Shown here one piece after another: positions 7,180 to 13,582 of a stretch of DNA of 23,114 nucleotides. Made by a program: the position numbers and the translations under genes. Below the pieces are notes generated by a model. The model had not been told where the DNA came from, made no database searches, and saw nothing but the letters and a program-made list of their open reading frames with translations. The first letter of the stretch is position 1, and each line of letters opens with the position of its first letter. The stretch is from Planctomycetota bacterium (GTDB taxonomy: Bacteria; Planctomycetota; Phycisphaerae; WQYP01), in NCBI GenBank assembly GCA_021798635.1, contig JAJZGH010000045.1, forward strand, positions 1-23,114. The letters are read 5' to 3'.

Positions 7180-8333
7180 AGTGGAAGACTCCTGTTCGAG
7201 TTTTGATCTTGATAATAAGACTCCCCATATAGACAATCTGGTTCGGCGGCCAAGGGATCCCCGGTAAGCCCGTAGGCCCGAGCGCGGCTGCCGCCGCAGA
7301 TGTCACGATATTGGCAGGCCCCGCATTTGCCCTTGAGTTTTTCGGGATTCCGCAGGTCCACAAACAGCGGTGCGTATTGATACGTATGCACCACTGAATC
7401 GCGCGGAAATTTGCCGCACAGCACGGGCAGAAATCCACTGGGAAATATTTCGCCAATGTGGCTGATGAACATAACTCCACGGCCATCATTAGTGCCGACG
7501 ATATTTGGCATCACCGGGCGCTGGGCAGTGGGATCCTCGGTGCGAGGTGCTGCTTGTTGCATTTTTTCGAGAACGAATCGCCGATAGTGGGGGGCTTCGG
7601 TGGTTTTTATGGCATATTTGCGGCTCAGTCCTTGTTGGTAGAGCTTCTCAAAAGCCAGTTCAAATTCATCCGGTGTTATACGTTGATCAGCCAATGCCCG
7701 ACCGGTGGGGACGAGAAAAAATACGGACCATAGCACAATTGGAAATGCGGCCAGCACTTCGGCGATGGCGTCAATTTGGTTAAAATTGTGTCGGGCGATA
7801 GTGGTGTTGATTTGCAGCGGCAGGCCGCAAGCGGCGGCATCAGCGATGATTTCCAGCGTCCGCTGAAAACTGCCAGGCACGCGCCGGAAATTGTCATGCG
7901 TGGCCGCATCGGCTCCATCAAGACTCACCGCCAGACGATGCAGGCCGGCGGTTTTCAATCGCTGGACGGCCTCGCTGGTAACAAGCTTTGTAGCCGACGG
8001 AGTCATGGCGGTCTTTAAGCCCGATGCTACGGCATGATGCACGATTTCAAATATATCGCGCCGCTTGATGGGATCGCCGCCGGTGAGTACCAGCAGGGGA
8101 GGCTTAGGGAATCTTGCCAGATCATCAATCAGGGCCAGAGAAGTGCCCGGCTTTAATTCCTGCGGGTCGCTGTGCGGTTGAGCCTCTGCACGGCAGTGTC
8201 GGCACAATAGATTGCAGGCGCGCGTGACTTCATAAAAGGCCACAAGCGGCGAATGAGGAAAATCATCCGCGGTATAATCGGGGCGGGCGGCTGATGCGCC
8301 GGCCCGCATCCGTAGGGTGTTGCTGCTGACCAT
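7167..8333 (-). CDS. Radical SAM/SPASM protein (TIGR04053/BA_1875-like, related to AhbD)
   Basis: This is a 388-aa radical SAM protein with C40, C44 and C47 as CxxxCxxC, GGDP (85-88) in place of GGEP, and a C-terminal SPASM-like set C337, C340, C346, C367 within CxxCx5C and GGSRARAY. Blocks such as INTTIARHNF, FFLVPTGRA, EAPHYRR and FISHIGE are shared with haem synthase AhbD. However, the PCGY motif that supplies a Cys in AhbD reads P-S-G-F here, and LTGGDP and PSATK resemble the TIGR04053 group. Lying directly before an AhbC/NirJ-like gene, it might perform an AhbD-like porphyrin step or modify another molecule. It is the first gene of the operon (translational overlap of 13 nt with the next) and diverges from the PNPOx-like gene. 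No confident minus-strand promoter was found. Confidence 0.85.
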   Translation of the reverse strand: MVSSNTLRMRAGASAARPDYTADDFPHSPLVAFYEVTRACNLLCRHCRAEAQPHSDPQELKPGTSLALIDDLARFPKPPLLVLTGGDPIKRRDIFEIVHHAVASGLKTAMTPSATKLVTSEAVQRLKTAGLHRLAVSLDGADAATHDNFRRVPGSFQRTLEIIADAAACGLPLQINTTIARHNFNQIDAIAEVLAAFPIVLWSVFFLVPTGRALADQRITPDEFELAFEKLYQQGLSRKYAIKTTEAPHYRRFVLEKMQQAAPRTEDPTAQRPVMPNIVGTNDGRGVMFISHIGEIFPSGFLPVLCGKFPRDSVVHTYQYAPLFVDLRNPEKLKGKCGACQYRDICGGSRARAYGLTGDPLAAEPDCLYGESYYQDQNSNRSLPLCSA

Positions 8334-8350
8334 ATCAGAGGTTCCTCATC

Positions 8351-8378
8351 TTGACGAATATACACATGGTGGCATAAT
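8351..8378 (+). promoter_or_regulatory. Promoter of the PNPOx-like gene
   Basis: TTGACG (8351-8356) and CATAAT (8373-8378) are separated by 16 bp. The start would be near 8385, and GGAG at 8413-8416 lies 6 nt before the ATG at 8423. Both promoter elements are overlapped or abutted by the inverted repeat at 8354-8390. Confidence 0.5.
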
Positions 8379-8390
8379 GTAGATATTCGT
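8354..8390. repeat. 8-bp inverted repeat in the divergent spacer (candidate operator)
   Basis: ACGAATAT (8354-8361) and ATATTCGT (8383-8390) are perfect inverted arms with a 21-nt gap. One arm overlaps the plus-strand -35 and the other the predicted transcription start. The placement suits a dimeric or looping regulator that controls the radical SAM operon and the flavoprotein together. It does not match Rex or Fnr/Crp consensus sites. Confidence 0.45.
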
Positions 8391-8422
8391 ATCCAGTTGG
8401 TATATTTTAACCGGAGTTACTT

Positions 8423-8911
8423 ATGATTGCCATGACTGAGACGGAAATCTTCAACCTCCTGGACACCAGTCTCATCGGCCGGCTGGCGATGGCCGATCTC
8501 CAGGGACGACCTTACGCTATTCCGTTGCCGTTCTGCCGCATTGAAAACACCCTCTATCTCCGTGTGCCCATGAGCGGGCGAAAGGGGGCCATTCTCGCAG
8601 TGAATAAGCAGGTCTGCTTCGAAATTGATGTGTTCACTGATCAACTCGACGATTATGCGTCCGTCCTGGTGGAGGGGCGCCTGATGGAGGTCGAAGATCT
8701 CACTGAAAAATCGCGTGTCCGGCTTGTCAATGACGCCAAGTACAACACCTTGCGCCACGCCTGGAGACCCGGGCATGGCCGGCGCACCGCGTTGGAGGAT
8801 TTGCCCATCAGGAAAATCGTTGACAGCTCTATCAGCGGCCGAAAGATGACTCCACGCCAAATCCCGGTGCCGGCGGCGCTGTTGGGAGAGAACACCGAAT
8901 CGACGAATTAA
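8423..8911 (+). CDS. Pyridoxamine 5'-phosphate oxidase-family FMN-binding protein
   Basis: This 162-aa protein is a split-barrel flavoprotein of the PNPOx-like/NimA type. It begins with the usual E-T-E-I-F-N-L-L-D helix, followed by G-R-L-A-M-A, Y-A-I-P-L-P-F, the phosphate-binding GRKGAILAVNKQVCFEID segment and SVLVEGRLMEVED. The length matches small PNPOx-like proteins. These usually bind FMN, or sometimes haem or F420, and carry out reductions; NimA relatives reduce nitroimidazoles. True PdxH residues are not evident, so a role in vitamin B6 synthesis is unlikely. It starts at 8423 behind GGAG (8413-8416) and shares an 89-bp regulatory spacer with the radical SAM operon, which suggests co-regulation. 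A role in haem or flavin redox chemistry is inference from that context. Confidence 0.87.
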   Translation: MIAMTETEIFNLLDTSLIGRLAMADLQGRPYAIPLPFCRIENTLYLRVPMSGRKGAILAVNKQVCFEIDVFTDQLDDYASVLVEGRLMEVEDLTEKSRVRLVNDAKYNTLRHAWRPGHGRRTALEDLPIRKIVDSSISGRKMTPRQIPVPAALLGENTESTN

Positions 8912-9010
8912 CGCACGCAATCGGACAGCCATTTGGTGGTTCCTTTTGTTGATATTGCGGCGTAAGCCGCCCATCTCGGAGCACGGGGCATCTGCATTCA
9001 TCCCCTCCAA

Positions 9011-9049
9011 CGGCCGGCTGCCGAAGAGGATTCTTCAGCAGCCGGACCG
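9011..9049. terminator. Strong bidirectional hairpin between convergent genes
   Basis: CCGGCTGC (9014-9021) pairs with GCAGCCGG (9038-9045). After one mismatch GAAGA (9023-9027) pairs with TCTTC (9032-9036) around a GGAT loop, and outside it CGG (9011-9013) pairs with CCG (9047-9049) past a bulged A. The total is about 16 bp. It lies between the convergent PNPOx-like and cytochrome genes. There is no clear T run, so termination efficiency is uncertain. A smaller hairpin with a GTAA loop lies at 8957-8970. Confidence 0.55.
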
Positions 9050-9072
9050 TCTCGTTGGGGATAGTAAGCAAC

Positions 9073-9417
9073 TTAGTGGGCGCTGGCGCTTTGCAGGAAC
9101 GCCAGTACTTTTTTGGCCTGTACGCCGGTGAGTCCGGCTTTAAGCCGCATGTACTGGATGATCACGCCCCATTGTGCCGGCGTATATTGCGAGGGCGAAC
9201 GCAGTTCATGGCACCGCATGCAGTTTTCCGCCCATATTTGAGCACCGGATTCATTGGCGGCCGGATCTTTCAGGGTCAGCGGCCATACCGCCGGCTTGGA
9301 TGCAGCGGCCGCGGGCTTCGTGGATTTGTTAGAGGCGCAACCTGCCATCAACAATATTCCAATGGCAGCACTGGTTAAGGCTATGGATTTAGTCATTTTA
9401 TAGGTGATAAAAGTCAT
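9073..9417 (-). CDS. Monohaem c-type cytochrome lipoprotein
   Basis: This is a 114-aa protein. The start at 9417 is chosen because AGGAG (9425-9429, minus strand) lies 7 nt upstream; an ATG at 9432 and one at 9396 lack this. The signal peptide ends in a lipobox, L-M-A-G-C, with lipidated Cys27, followed by a Lys/Pro/Ala-rich linker. The haem c motif C-M-R-C-H is at 66-70. The remaining Y-T-P-A-Q-W...M-R...FL pattern is typical of small class I cytochromes, with a Met that may be the sixth haem ligand. It should be an envelope-anchored one-electron carrier. It lies 33 nt after the porin gene on the same strand, so the two are probably co-transcribed. Confidence 0.87.
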   Translation of the reverse strand: MTFITYKMTKSIALTSAAIGILLMAGCASNKSTKPAAAASKPAVWPLTLKDPAANESGAQIWAENCMRCHELRSPSQYTPAQWGVIIQYMRLKAGLTGVQAKKVLAFLQSASAH

Positions 9418-9450
9418 TAGGTAACTCCTCAAGTAAATTGCCAGAGTAAC

Positions 9451-10803
9451 TTAGATTCCAACAGCAAACTGTACAAACATCGCATTATTGCCGTGCATGT
9501 TGTTTGAGAGATTATCAAATTCATACTCAAACTTCAGCACGGCATTGGAGTGCAGCCAATAATCCAGTCCAATACTGTAGCGCTGTTCATGCGACGCACC
9601 ATTGGAGAAATTAGAGGAGGCCGGCCCGTCAATGCGGTCGTAACGAAAGGCCCCCATCATCTTATCGACGTATTTTATGCCGCACAGGCTGGGCTGATAA
9701 GCGACTTCAAGCTGCCCGCCATTGGACATGCCGCCCAATGAGAACGCACCGGTGGAATCAATACCCTGGCCGACCTGATCCCACGTCCAGCCGCCGCGGA
9801 AGCGGAATAATCCGTCAATTTTCTTATTGACATAATAGGAGTTGAAATCGACGGCGTTAATGAGAGAATTGGTGGTGGTTATGGCACCGTCAGCACTCGG
9901 GCGCGCCCACTCAAAGGAGTAGCCGATTTCAATATTGGGAATGGGTATGTAGCTGAACCGGCCCCCGACGGTCTTGCCATTCTGTGCCGCCGGATCCCAA
10001 TTGCCGAATTGCAAATTATTATAGGTAGCGCCGTTCTGGTCGGTGGTGCTGGTGAGTGCCGGCCCATTGCTGACAAAGAGAAAGTAGGTCAGATACCCCA
10101 TGTTATCTGGTGCGGGCAATCCGCCACGGGTCCAGACGCCCAATTCATTACCCGGCAGCAGAGCATCCTCTAATGATCCATCAACCAGCCAGCGATTCCA
10201 CGGAGCAGGGTTATATTGCCCGACAATACCCCCAATTGGGCTGGTGACCAAACCGCCGCCGAGCGTCATGTTGTTGTTAAGTTCGTAGTTGATATTCGCC
10301 GCACCGATATCTGCGGCACTTCCGCCAGCGGCACCAGCCTGCGTATAGAAATCAAACGCGGTATCGACAAAAATATTCTTGTCAATTCGCACCTGAATCA
10401 TCGGGCTGGAATCGGCATAGAACGTGGAATGCGAACCCTGCACGTTCTGGAACTGGAAATTCACATCTCCCGCAATGAGCACCTGGATGTTGCCGGGTTC
10501 CAGATCAGATATCTTCTGGCTGTCTTTCATAACACGCCGATACAGCCGTTTGACCTCACGATCAATGGCCTTGGTGTCGGTGGTGCCGGTTTTGGCCTGT
10601 TTGGCCTTCATTGCGGCCTGTTGCTTTTGCATGGCGGACATTTGTTTGGCCATAGTGGCCATCTGCTTCTGAAGTAACTGGTACTTTTGCTCCAGCTTGT
10701 TGTAGTCGGCTCCGCCGGCTGCCGGATCAGCCCAAGCTGCCGCCGCAGGCATAATCGCCAGCGCTGCCGCCATACTGATAAGAATCCTGCGTTTGTGTGT
10801 CAT
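9451..10803 (-). CDS. Outer-membrane porin with N-terminal coiled coil
   Basis: This is a 450-aa protein with a signal peptide ending A-W-A at about residue 25. A Gln/Lys/Met-rich coiled coil spans about 34-70 (Y-N-K-L-E-Q-K-Y-Q...). A linker with K-R-L-Y-R-R-V-M leads to a long segment of alternating polar and aromatic residues with Asn/Gly-rich turns, ending in a hydrophobic strand (V-Q-F-A-V-G-I). This is the layout of beta-barrel porins carrying a periplasmic coiled coil. It is a paralogue of the porin at 19606-21261: both share the signal-peptide style, the Y-x-x-L-x-Q-K-Y-Q heptads and a V-x-x-L-Y-x-x-V motif. The leader carries AAGGAAAGGAA before the ATG. It is followed by the cytochrome lipoprotein. 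The transported solute is unknown. Confidence 0.8.
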   Translation of the reverse strand: MTHKRRILISMAAALAIMPAAAAWADPAAGGADYNKLEQKYQLLQKQMATMAKQMSAMQKQQAAMKAKQAKTGTTDTKAIDREVKRLYRRVMKDSQKISDLEPGNIQVLIAGDVNFQFQNVQGSHSTFYADSSPMIQVRIDKNIFVDTAFDFYTQAGAAGGSAADIGAANINYELNNNMTLGGGLVTSPIGGIVGQYNPAPWNRWLVDGSLEDALLPGNELGVWTRGGLPAPDNMGYLTYFLFVSNGPALTSTTDQNGATYNNLQFGNWDPAAQNGKTVGGRFSYIPIPNIEIGYSFEWARPSADGAITTTNSLINAVDFNSYYVNKKIDGLFRFRGGWTWDQVGQGIDSTGAFSLGGMSNGGQLEVAYQPSLCGIKYVDKMMGAFRYDRIDGPASSNFSNGASHEQRYSIGLDYWLHSNAVLKFEYEFDNLSNNMHGNNAMFVQFAVGI

Positions 10804-10910
10804 GGCACATTCCTTTCCTTAAACGCACACCCGAATTCGGCCTGGCACGCACGCGCCAAAAAGCCGGAGAAAATCCGTTTGAGTGCCTCGTCGCTTTTTA
10901 ATTCCATCTG

Positions 10911-11196
10911 CCTAGGAGCCTGTCCGAGTAATCGCCGGGTTGCGACGGCGTGATTTTTGGCTCCCATCAAGTAGCGGCGACGATGGCGTACCTCAACACG
11001 ATGGTACTCCGAGGAGCCGCGCCGCAGAGGGGGGCCAAAAAGCACGCCGCCCTGCGGGGTGGGCCTGAAATGCCCCGTCTGCTTTGTTGTCGGATCTCGC
11101 AGACTCATTATTAAGAGTCGGCTCGATCCTCCGCCGCGCATACGGGACATTTCAGACCCATCGCAATCCCGGCCATTACTCGGACAGGCTCCCAGG
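10911..11196. mobile_element. 286-nt three-arm inverted-repeat element (MITE-like or structured RNA)
   Basis: The ends, 10911-10945 and 11161-11196, are imperfect inverted repeats differing at three places in about 35 bp. Inside are two long imperfect hairpins. Arm 1 pairs 10947-10965 with 11030-11048 (17 of 19), then 10974-10979 with 11020-11025, then 10988-10992 with 11003-11007. Arm 2 pairs 11061-11082 with 11138-11159 (19 of 22), then 11092-11096 with 11125-11129, then 11102-11106 with 11115-11119. A 46-nt partial copy occurs at 13343-13388. No target-site duplication is visible. Several mismatches would be G-U pairs in a minus-strand RNA. The class as a mobile element is provisional. The rest of 10804-11348 holds a GC hairpin at 11222-11244 and a weak promoter. 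Confidence 0.6.
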
Positions 11197-11296
11197 GGCC
11201 AATCATCGCACTGCACCGGCGGCGCGCGGCTTTGCCGCAGGCGCGCTATCGCAAAATGAACGGTGCGGCGGTATGATCTTACGTGGTTATGGAGAG

Positions 11297-11325
11297 CTTA
11301 CCGGGAGTTGCCCTGATTTTATAAA
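11297..11325 (+). promoter_or_regulatory. Candidate aqpZ promoter
   Basis: TATAAA (11320-11325) is a good -10. CTTACC (11297-11302), 17 bp upstream, is a poor -35. AAGGGG at 11336-11341 gives 7-nt spacing to the ATG at 11349. Confidence 0.35.
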
Positions 11326-11348
11326 CTTTATGTACAAGGGGTATGGCT

Positions 11349-12038
11349 ATGTTGCGAAAAATGGGTGCGGAATTTCTGGGAACGTTTCTGCTGGTGTTTG
11401 GCGGCTGCGGCAGCGCGCTGATTTCAGCGGCGTTTCCCCATCTGGGAATTGGCTTTGCCGGTGTGGCTCTGGCCTTCGGCCTTACCGTGCTGACTATGAT
11501 TTATGCCGTGGGGTATATTTCCGGTGGTCATTTTAACCCTGCGGTAACACTGGGCTTTTGGGCCAGCGGGCGCTTCAGTGCCAAAGATATTTTGCCGTAC
11601 ATTATTACGCAGGTTGTCGCGGCGATTGCCGCGGCCGGGGTGCTTTATGTGGTGGCCAGCGGTAAACCGGGGTTCGTCGTGGGCGGCTTTGCGTCCAATG
11701 GGTATGGCGCGCTAAGCCCCGGCCACTATAGTCTGCTGGCGTGTATGGTGGGGGAAATTGTCTGCACCTTCTTTTTCCTTACGGTGATTCTGGGCGTTAC
11801 CAGCCCCAGCGGGCAGTCGGCATTTGCCGGCGTGGCCATCGGCCTGACGCTGACGCTGATTCATCTAATTATGATCCCGGTGGACAACACCTCGGTCAAT
11901 CCGGCCCGCAGCACCGGACCGGCTCTCATCGCTGGCGGCGCGTATATCGGCCAACTCTGGATGTTCTGGCTGGCACCGATTGTCGGCGCGGTTGTGGCTG
12001 GGCTGGTATATCGTTTGATGAATCCCAAAAAGCAGTAA
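11349..12038 (+). CDS. aqpZ: Aquaporin Z (water channel)
   Basis: This is a 229-aa inner-membrane protein with six transmembrane helices and two half-helix NPA loops: HFNPAVT with N63, and SVNPARS with N184. The aromatic/arginine filter can be read as F43, H172, T181 and R187, matching the water-selective AqpZ pattern rather than glycerol facilitators, which have Gly in place of the His. The ATG at 11349 is preferred to one at 11343 because AAGGGG (11336-11341) is 7 nt away instead of 1, and the product then begins [11 protein letters not shown] like other AqpZ proteins. It moves water across the membrane passively during osmotic change. It is monocistronic, divergent from the porin operon and convergent with mnmA. 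Confidence 0.96.
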   Translation: MLRKMGAEFLGTFLLVFGGCGSALISAAFPHLGIGFAGVALAFGLTVLTMIYAVGYISGGHFNPAVTLGFWASGRFSAKDILPYIITQVVAAIAAAGVLYVVASGKPGFVVGGFASNGYGALSPGHYSLLACMVGEIVCTFFFLTVILGVTSPSGQSAFAGVAIGLTLTLIHLIMIPVDNTSVNPARSTGPALIAGGAYIGQLWMFWLAPIVGAVVAGLVYRLMNPKKQ

Positions 12039-12076
12039 CGCGGCGCGTTCAGGAGTTAGAAATTAGGCGGTTTTGG

Positions 12077-12118
12077 AATTGCTGCGCGGCAATTTTGATC
12101 GGCGGATTAAATCCGCCG
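12077..12118. terminator. Paired hairpins between convergent aqpZ and mnmA
   Basis: AATTGC (12077-12082) pairs with GCAATT (12089-12094), followed by T bases on the plus strand, which would end aqpZ. Immediately after it, CGGCGGATT (12100-12108) and AATCCGCCG (12110-12118) form a 9-bp palindrome around a single A, a symmetrical hairpin that could serve both directions. Confidence 0.55.
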
Positions 12119-12175
12119 GTGCCTGCATTTACTGATCAATACTGAGTGTATTGAAGTTACTGAACGTACTGTAAA

Positions 12176-13300
12176 TCACTGAACCCGCTCAATCCAGCCG
12201 CCACCGAGTAATACCTCGCCGTCGTAGCAGACCACGGCCTGACCGGGCGTGATGGCGGCGACAGGCTCGTCGAATGTGACGGTCAACTCATCCGGGCCGG
12301 TGATGTGGGCCAGCGCGGGTGCAGGGGGGGTGTTGTACCGGATTTTCGCCAGGCAATGGATCGGTTCTGTGGGCCGAGCCGAGAGCCAATTAACTTCTCG
12401 GGCTATAAGCTGTCGGTGCAGCAAATCCTCATGCGGGCCGATTTGCACGGTGTTACTGGCGGCATCAATGCTGGTGACATACACCGGATATCCCAACGCC
12501 ACGCCCACGCGGCGGCGCTGGCCCAGCGTGAAGTGCTGGTGGCCATCATGCGTGCCGACGGTTTTGCCATCATGATCCACAATGGGACCGGGCTTGACAG
12601 TTTCCGGCGAGCGCTTTTTGACTAAATTAAAATACTGGTTGTCAGGCACAAAGCAGATTTCCTGGGAGTCCGGCTTGTCATGTACTGGTAAGCCGAAACG
12701 CTGGGCCATGGCCCTTACTTCGCTTTTGGGATATTCTCCAATCGGCAGCATCATGCGCGGCAATTCATCAGGCGGGACACCAAAGAGCACATAACTTTGA
12801 TCTTTCGCATGATCCGCAGCCCGCAAAATTTGCACGGCACCTGCGTCATCGCGGCCCATGCGGGCATAATGACCCGTGGCGACAAAATCCGCACCCACCG
12901 CCCGGGCGTAGCGCGAAAGCTTGCCGAACTTCAGATATTCATTGCACCGCACACACGGATTAGGCGTTCGCCCCTGATTGTATTCCCGCACAAAATAATC
13001 AATAATTCCGCCAAAATCATGCTGGAAATTCAAGGCATAAAACTCAATACCCAGCAGGCCGGCAACGTAGCGGGCGTCGGCGGCGTCGTTGGTGGAGCAG
13101 CAGCCCTGATGATGCGGCTTGGCCGCTTTTTCCGGTGAACAGGCCACGAGTTCATCGTCAGCCTGCTGCATAGGATCGTTTCCCAGGCGCATAAATACGC
13201 CCAGGCAGTCATATCCCTGTTCTTTTAGCAGCGCCGCCGCGACCGAGCTATCCACTCCGCCGGACATCGCCACGACAACTTTTTTTCCATTCGCGGACAA
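12176..13300 (-). CDS. mnmA: tRNA-specific 2-thiouridylase MnmA
   Basis: This is a 374-aa enzyme that thiolates U34 of Lys, Glu and Gln tRNAs using ATP and a sulfur relay. The PP-loop SGGVDSS is at 13-19. The catalytic Cys pair is C116 in TPNPCVRCN and C216 in SQEICFV, equivalent to C102 and C199 of E. coli. GHYAR and DQSYVLFG are also present. The reading frame is open back to an ATG at 13483, but I choose the TTG at 13300: GGAG (13307-13310) is 6 nt upstream, TATAAT (13323-13328) lies just before it, and the product then begins M-S-A-N-G-K-K-V-V-V, like the family. The 61 codons upstream translate a repeat copy (13343-13388) and hairpins, not an MnmA domain. A roughly 25-residue insertion after residue 40 contains a C-C-S-T-N-D-A segment known in some MnmA proteins. 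Confidence 0.96.
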   Translation of the reverse strand: MSANGKKVVVAMSGGVDSSVAAALLKEQGYDCLGVFMRLGNDPMQQADDELVACSPEKAAKPHHQGCCSTNDAADARYVAGLLGIEFYALNFQHDFGGIIDYFVREYNQGRTPNPCVRCNEYLKFGKLSRYARAVGADFVATGHYARMGRDDAGAVQILRAADHAKDQSYVLFGVPPDELPRMMLPIGEYPKSEVRAMAQRFGLPVHDKPDSQEICFVPDNQYFNLVKKRSPETVKPGPIVDHDGKTVGTHDGHQHFTLGQRRRVGVALGYPVYVTSIDAASNTVQIGPHEDLLHRQLIAREVNWLSARPTEPIHCLAKIRYNTPPAPALAHITGPDELTVTFDEPVAAITPGQAVVCYDGEVLLGGGWIERVQ

Positions 13301-13322
13301 ATCCGTCTCCAAAAGCAGAGAA

Positions 13323-13328
13323 ATTATA
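13323..13328 (-). promoter_or_regulatory. -10 element of mnmA
   Basis: On the minus strand this is a perfect TATAAT, 22 nt upstream of the proposed TTG start, giving a leader of only about 15 nt. No good -35 is present; the expected position falls in the repeat copy at 13343-13388, so that insertion may supply or disrupt it. Confidence 0.4.
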
Positions 13329-13342
13329 GCATATTTCCCGCC

Positions 13343-13388
13343 AGGAGCCTGTCCGAGTAATCGCCGCCCTGCGCTGGCGTGATTTTTG
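13343..13388 (+). repeat. Partial copy of the 10911-11196 element
   Basis: These 46 nt match 10914-10959 at about 41 positions; the first 24 nt are identical, as is the GGCGTGATTTTTG block at the end. Only the left end of the element is represented, and no partner for the hairpin arms follows. It lies immediately upstream of the mnmA -10. Confidence 0.7.
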
Positions 13389-13432
13389 CTGCTCGGCGGG
13401 CGCAACGCGTTAAAGAGCACCGTGGTGATAAC

Positions 13433-13509
13433 CCGGTGGTTGGTTGGCGGCACTGGATCAACCACCGGATTGCCATTGGGCATAATGTCAGTCGGCAGGT
13501 TTACCTGCC
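13433..13509. repeat. Two perfect stem-loops between mnmA and mqnD
   Basis: CCGGTGGTTG (13433-13442) and CAACCACCGG (13459-13468) are 10-bp arms with a 16-nt loop. GGCAGGT (13494-13500) and ACCTGCC (13503-13509) are 7-bp arms nearly touching. They lie in the divergent spacer and have no T run. They could be operators or folded repeats. Confidence 0.45.
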
Positions 13510-13514
13510 CAGGG

Positions 13515-13547
13515 CGGACAATTTTTGGATTTCACGATAGAATCCAA
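13515..13547 (+). promoter_or_regulatory. mqnD promoter overlapped by an inverted repeat
   Basis: CGGACA (13515-13520) and TAGAAT (13538-13543) have 17-bp spacing. TTGGATT (13525-13531) and AATCCAA (13541-13547) are perfect 7-bp inverted arms that cover the spacer and the -10, as expected for a repressor site. Confidence 0.5.
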
Positions 13548-13582
13548 TGCTGATAGTGCGCCTTAAACTGGAAAGGTTAACC

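Noticed and set aside
8417..9010. 197-codon minus-strand frame opposite the PNPOx-like gene
   Set aside because: It is antisense to a clear flavoprotein with promoter and ribosome site, and it runs through the terminator hairpin. It is a shadow frame.
10800..11216. 138-codon minus-strand frame across the three-arm element
   Set aside because: Its residues are the translation of the inverted repeats and the porin leader. No recognised domain is seen, and the nested pairing explains the sequence better than coding.
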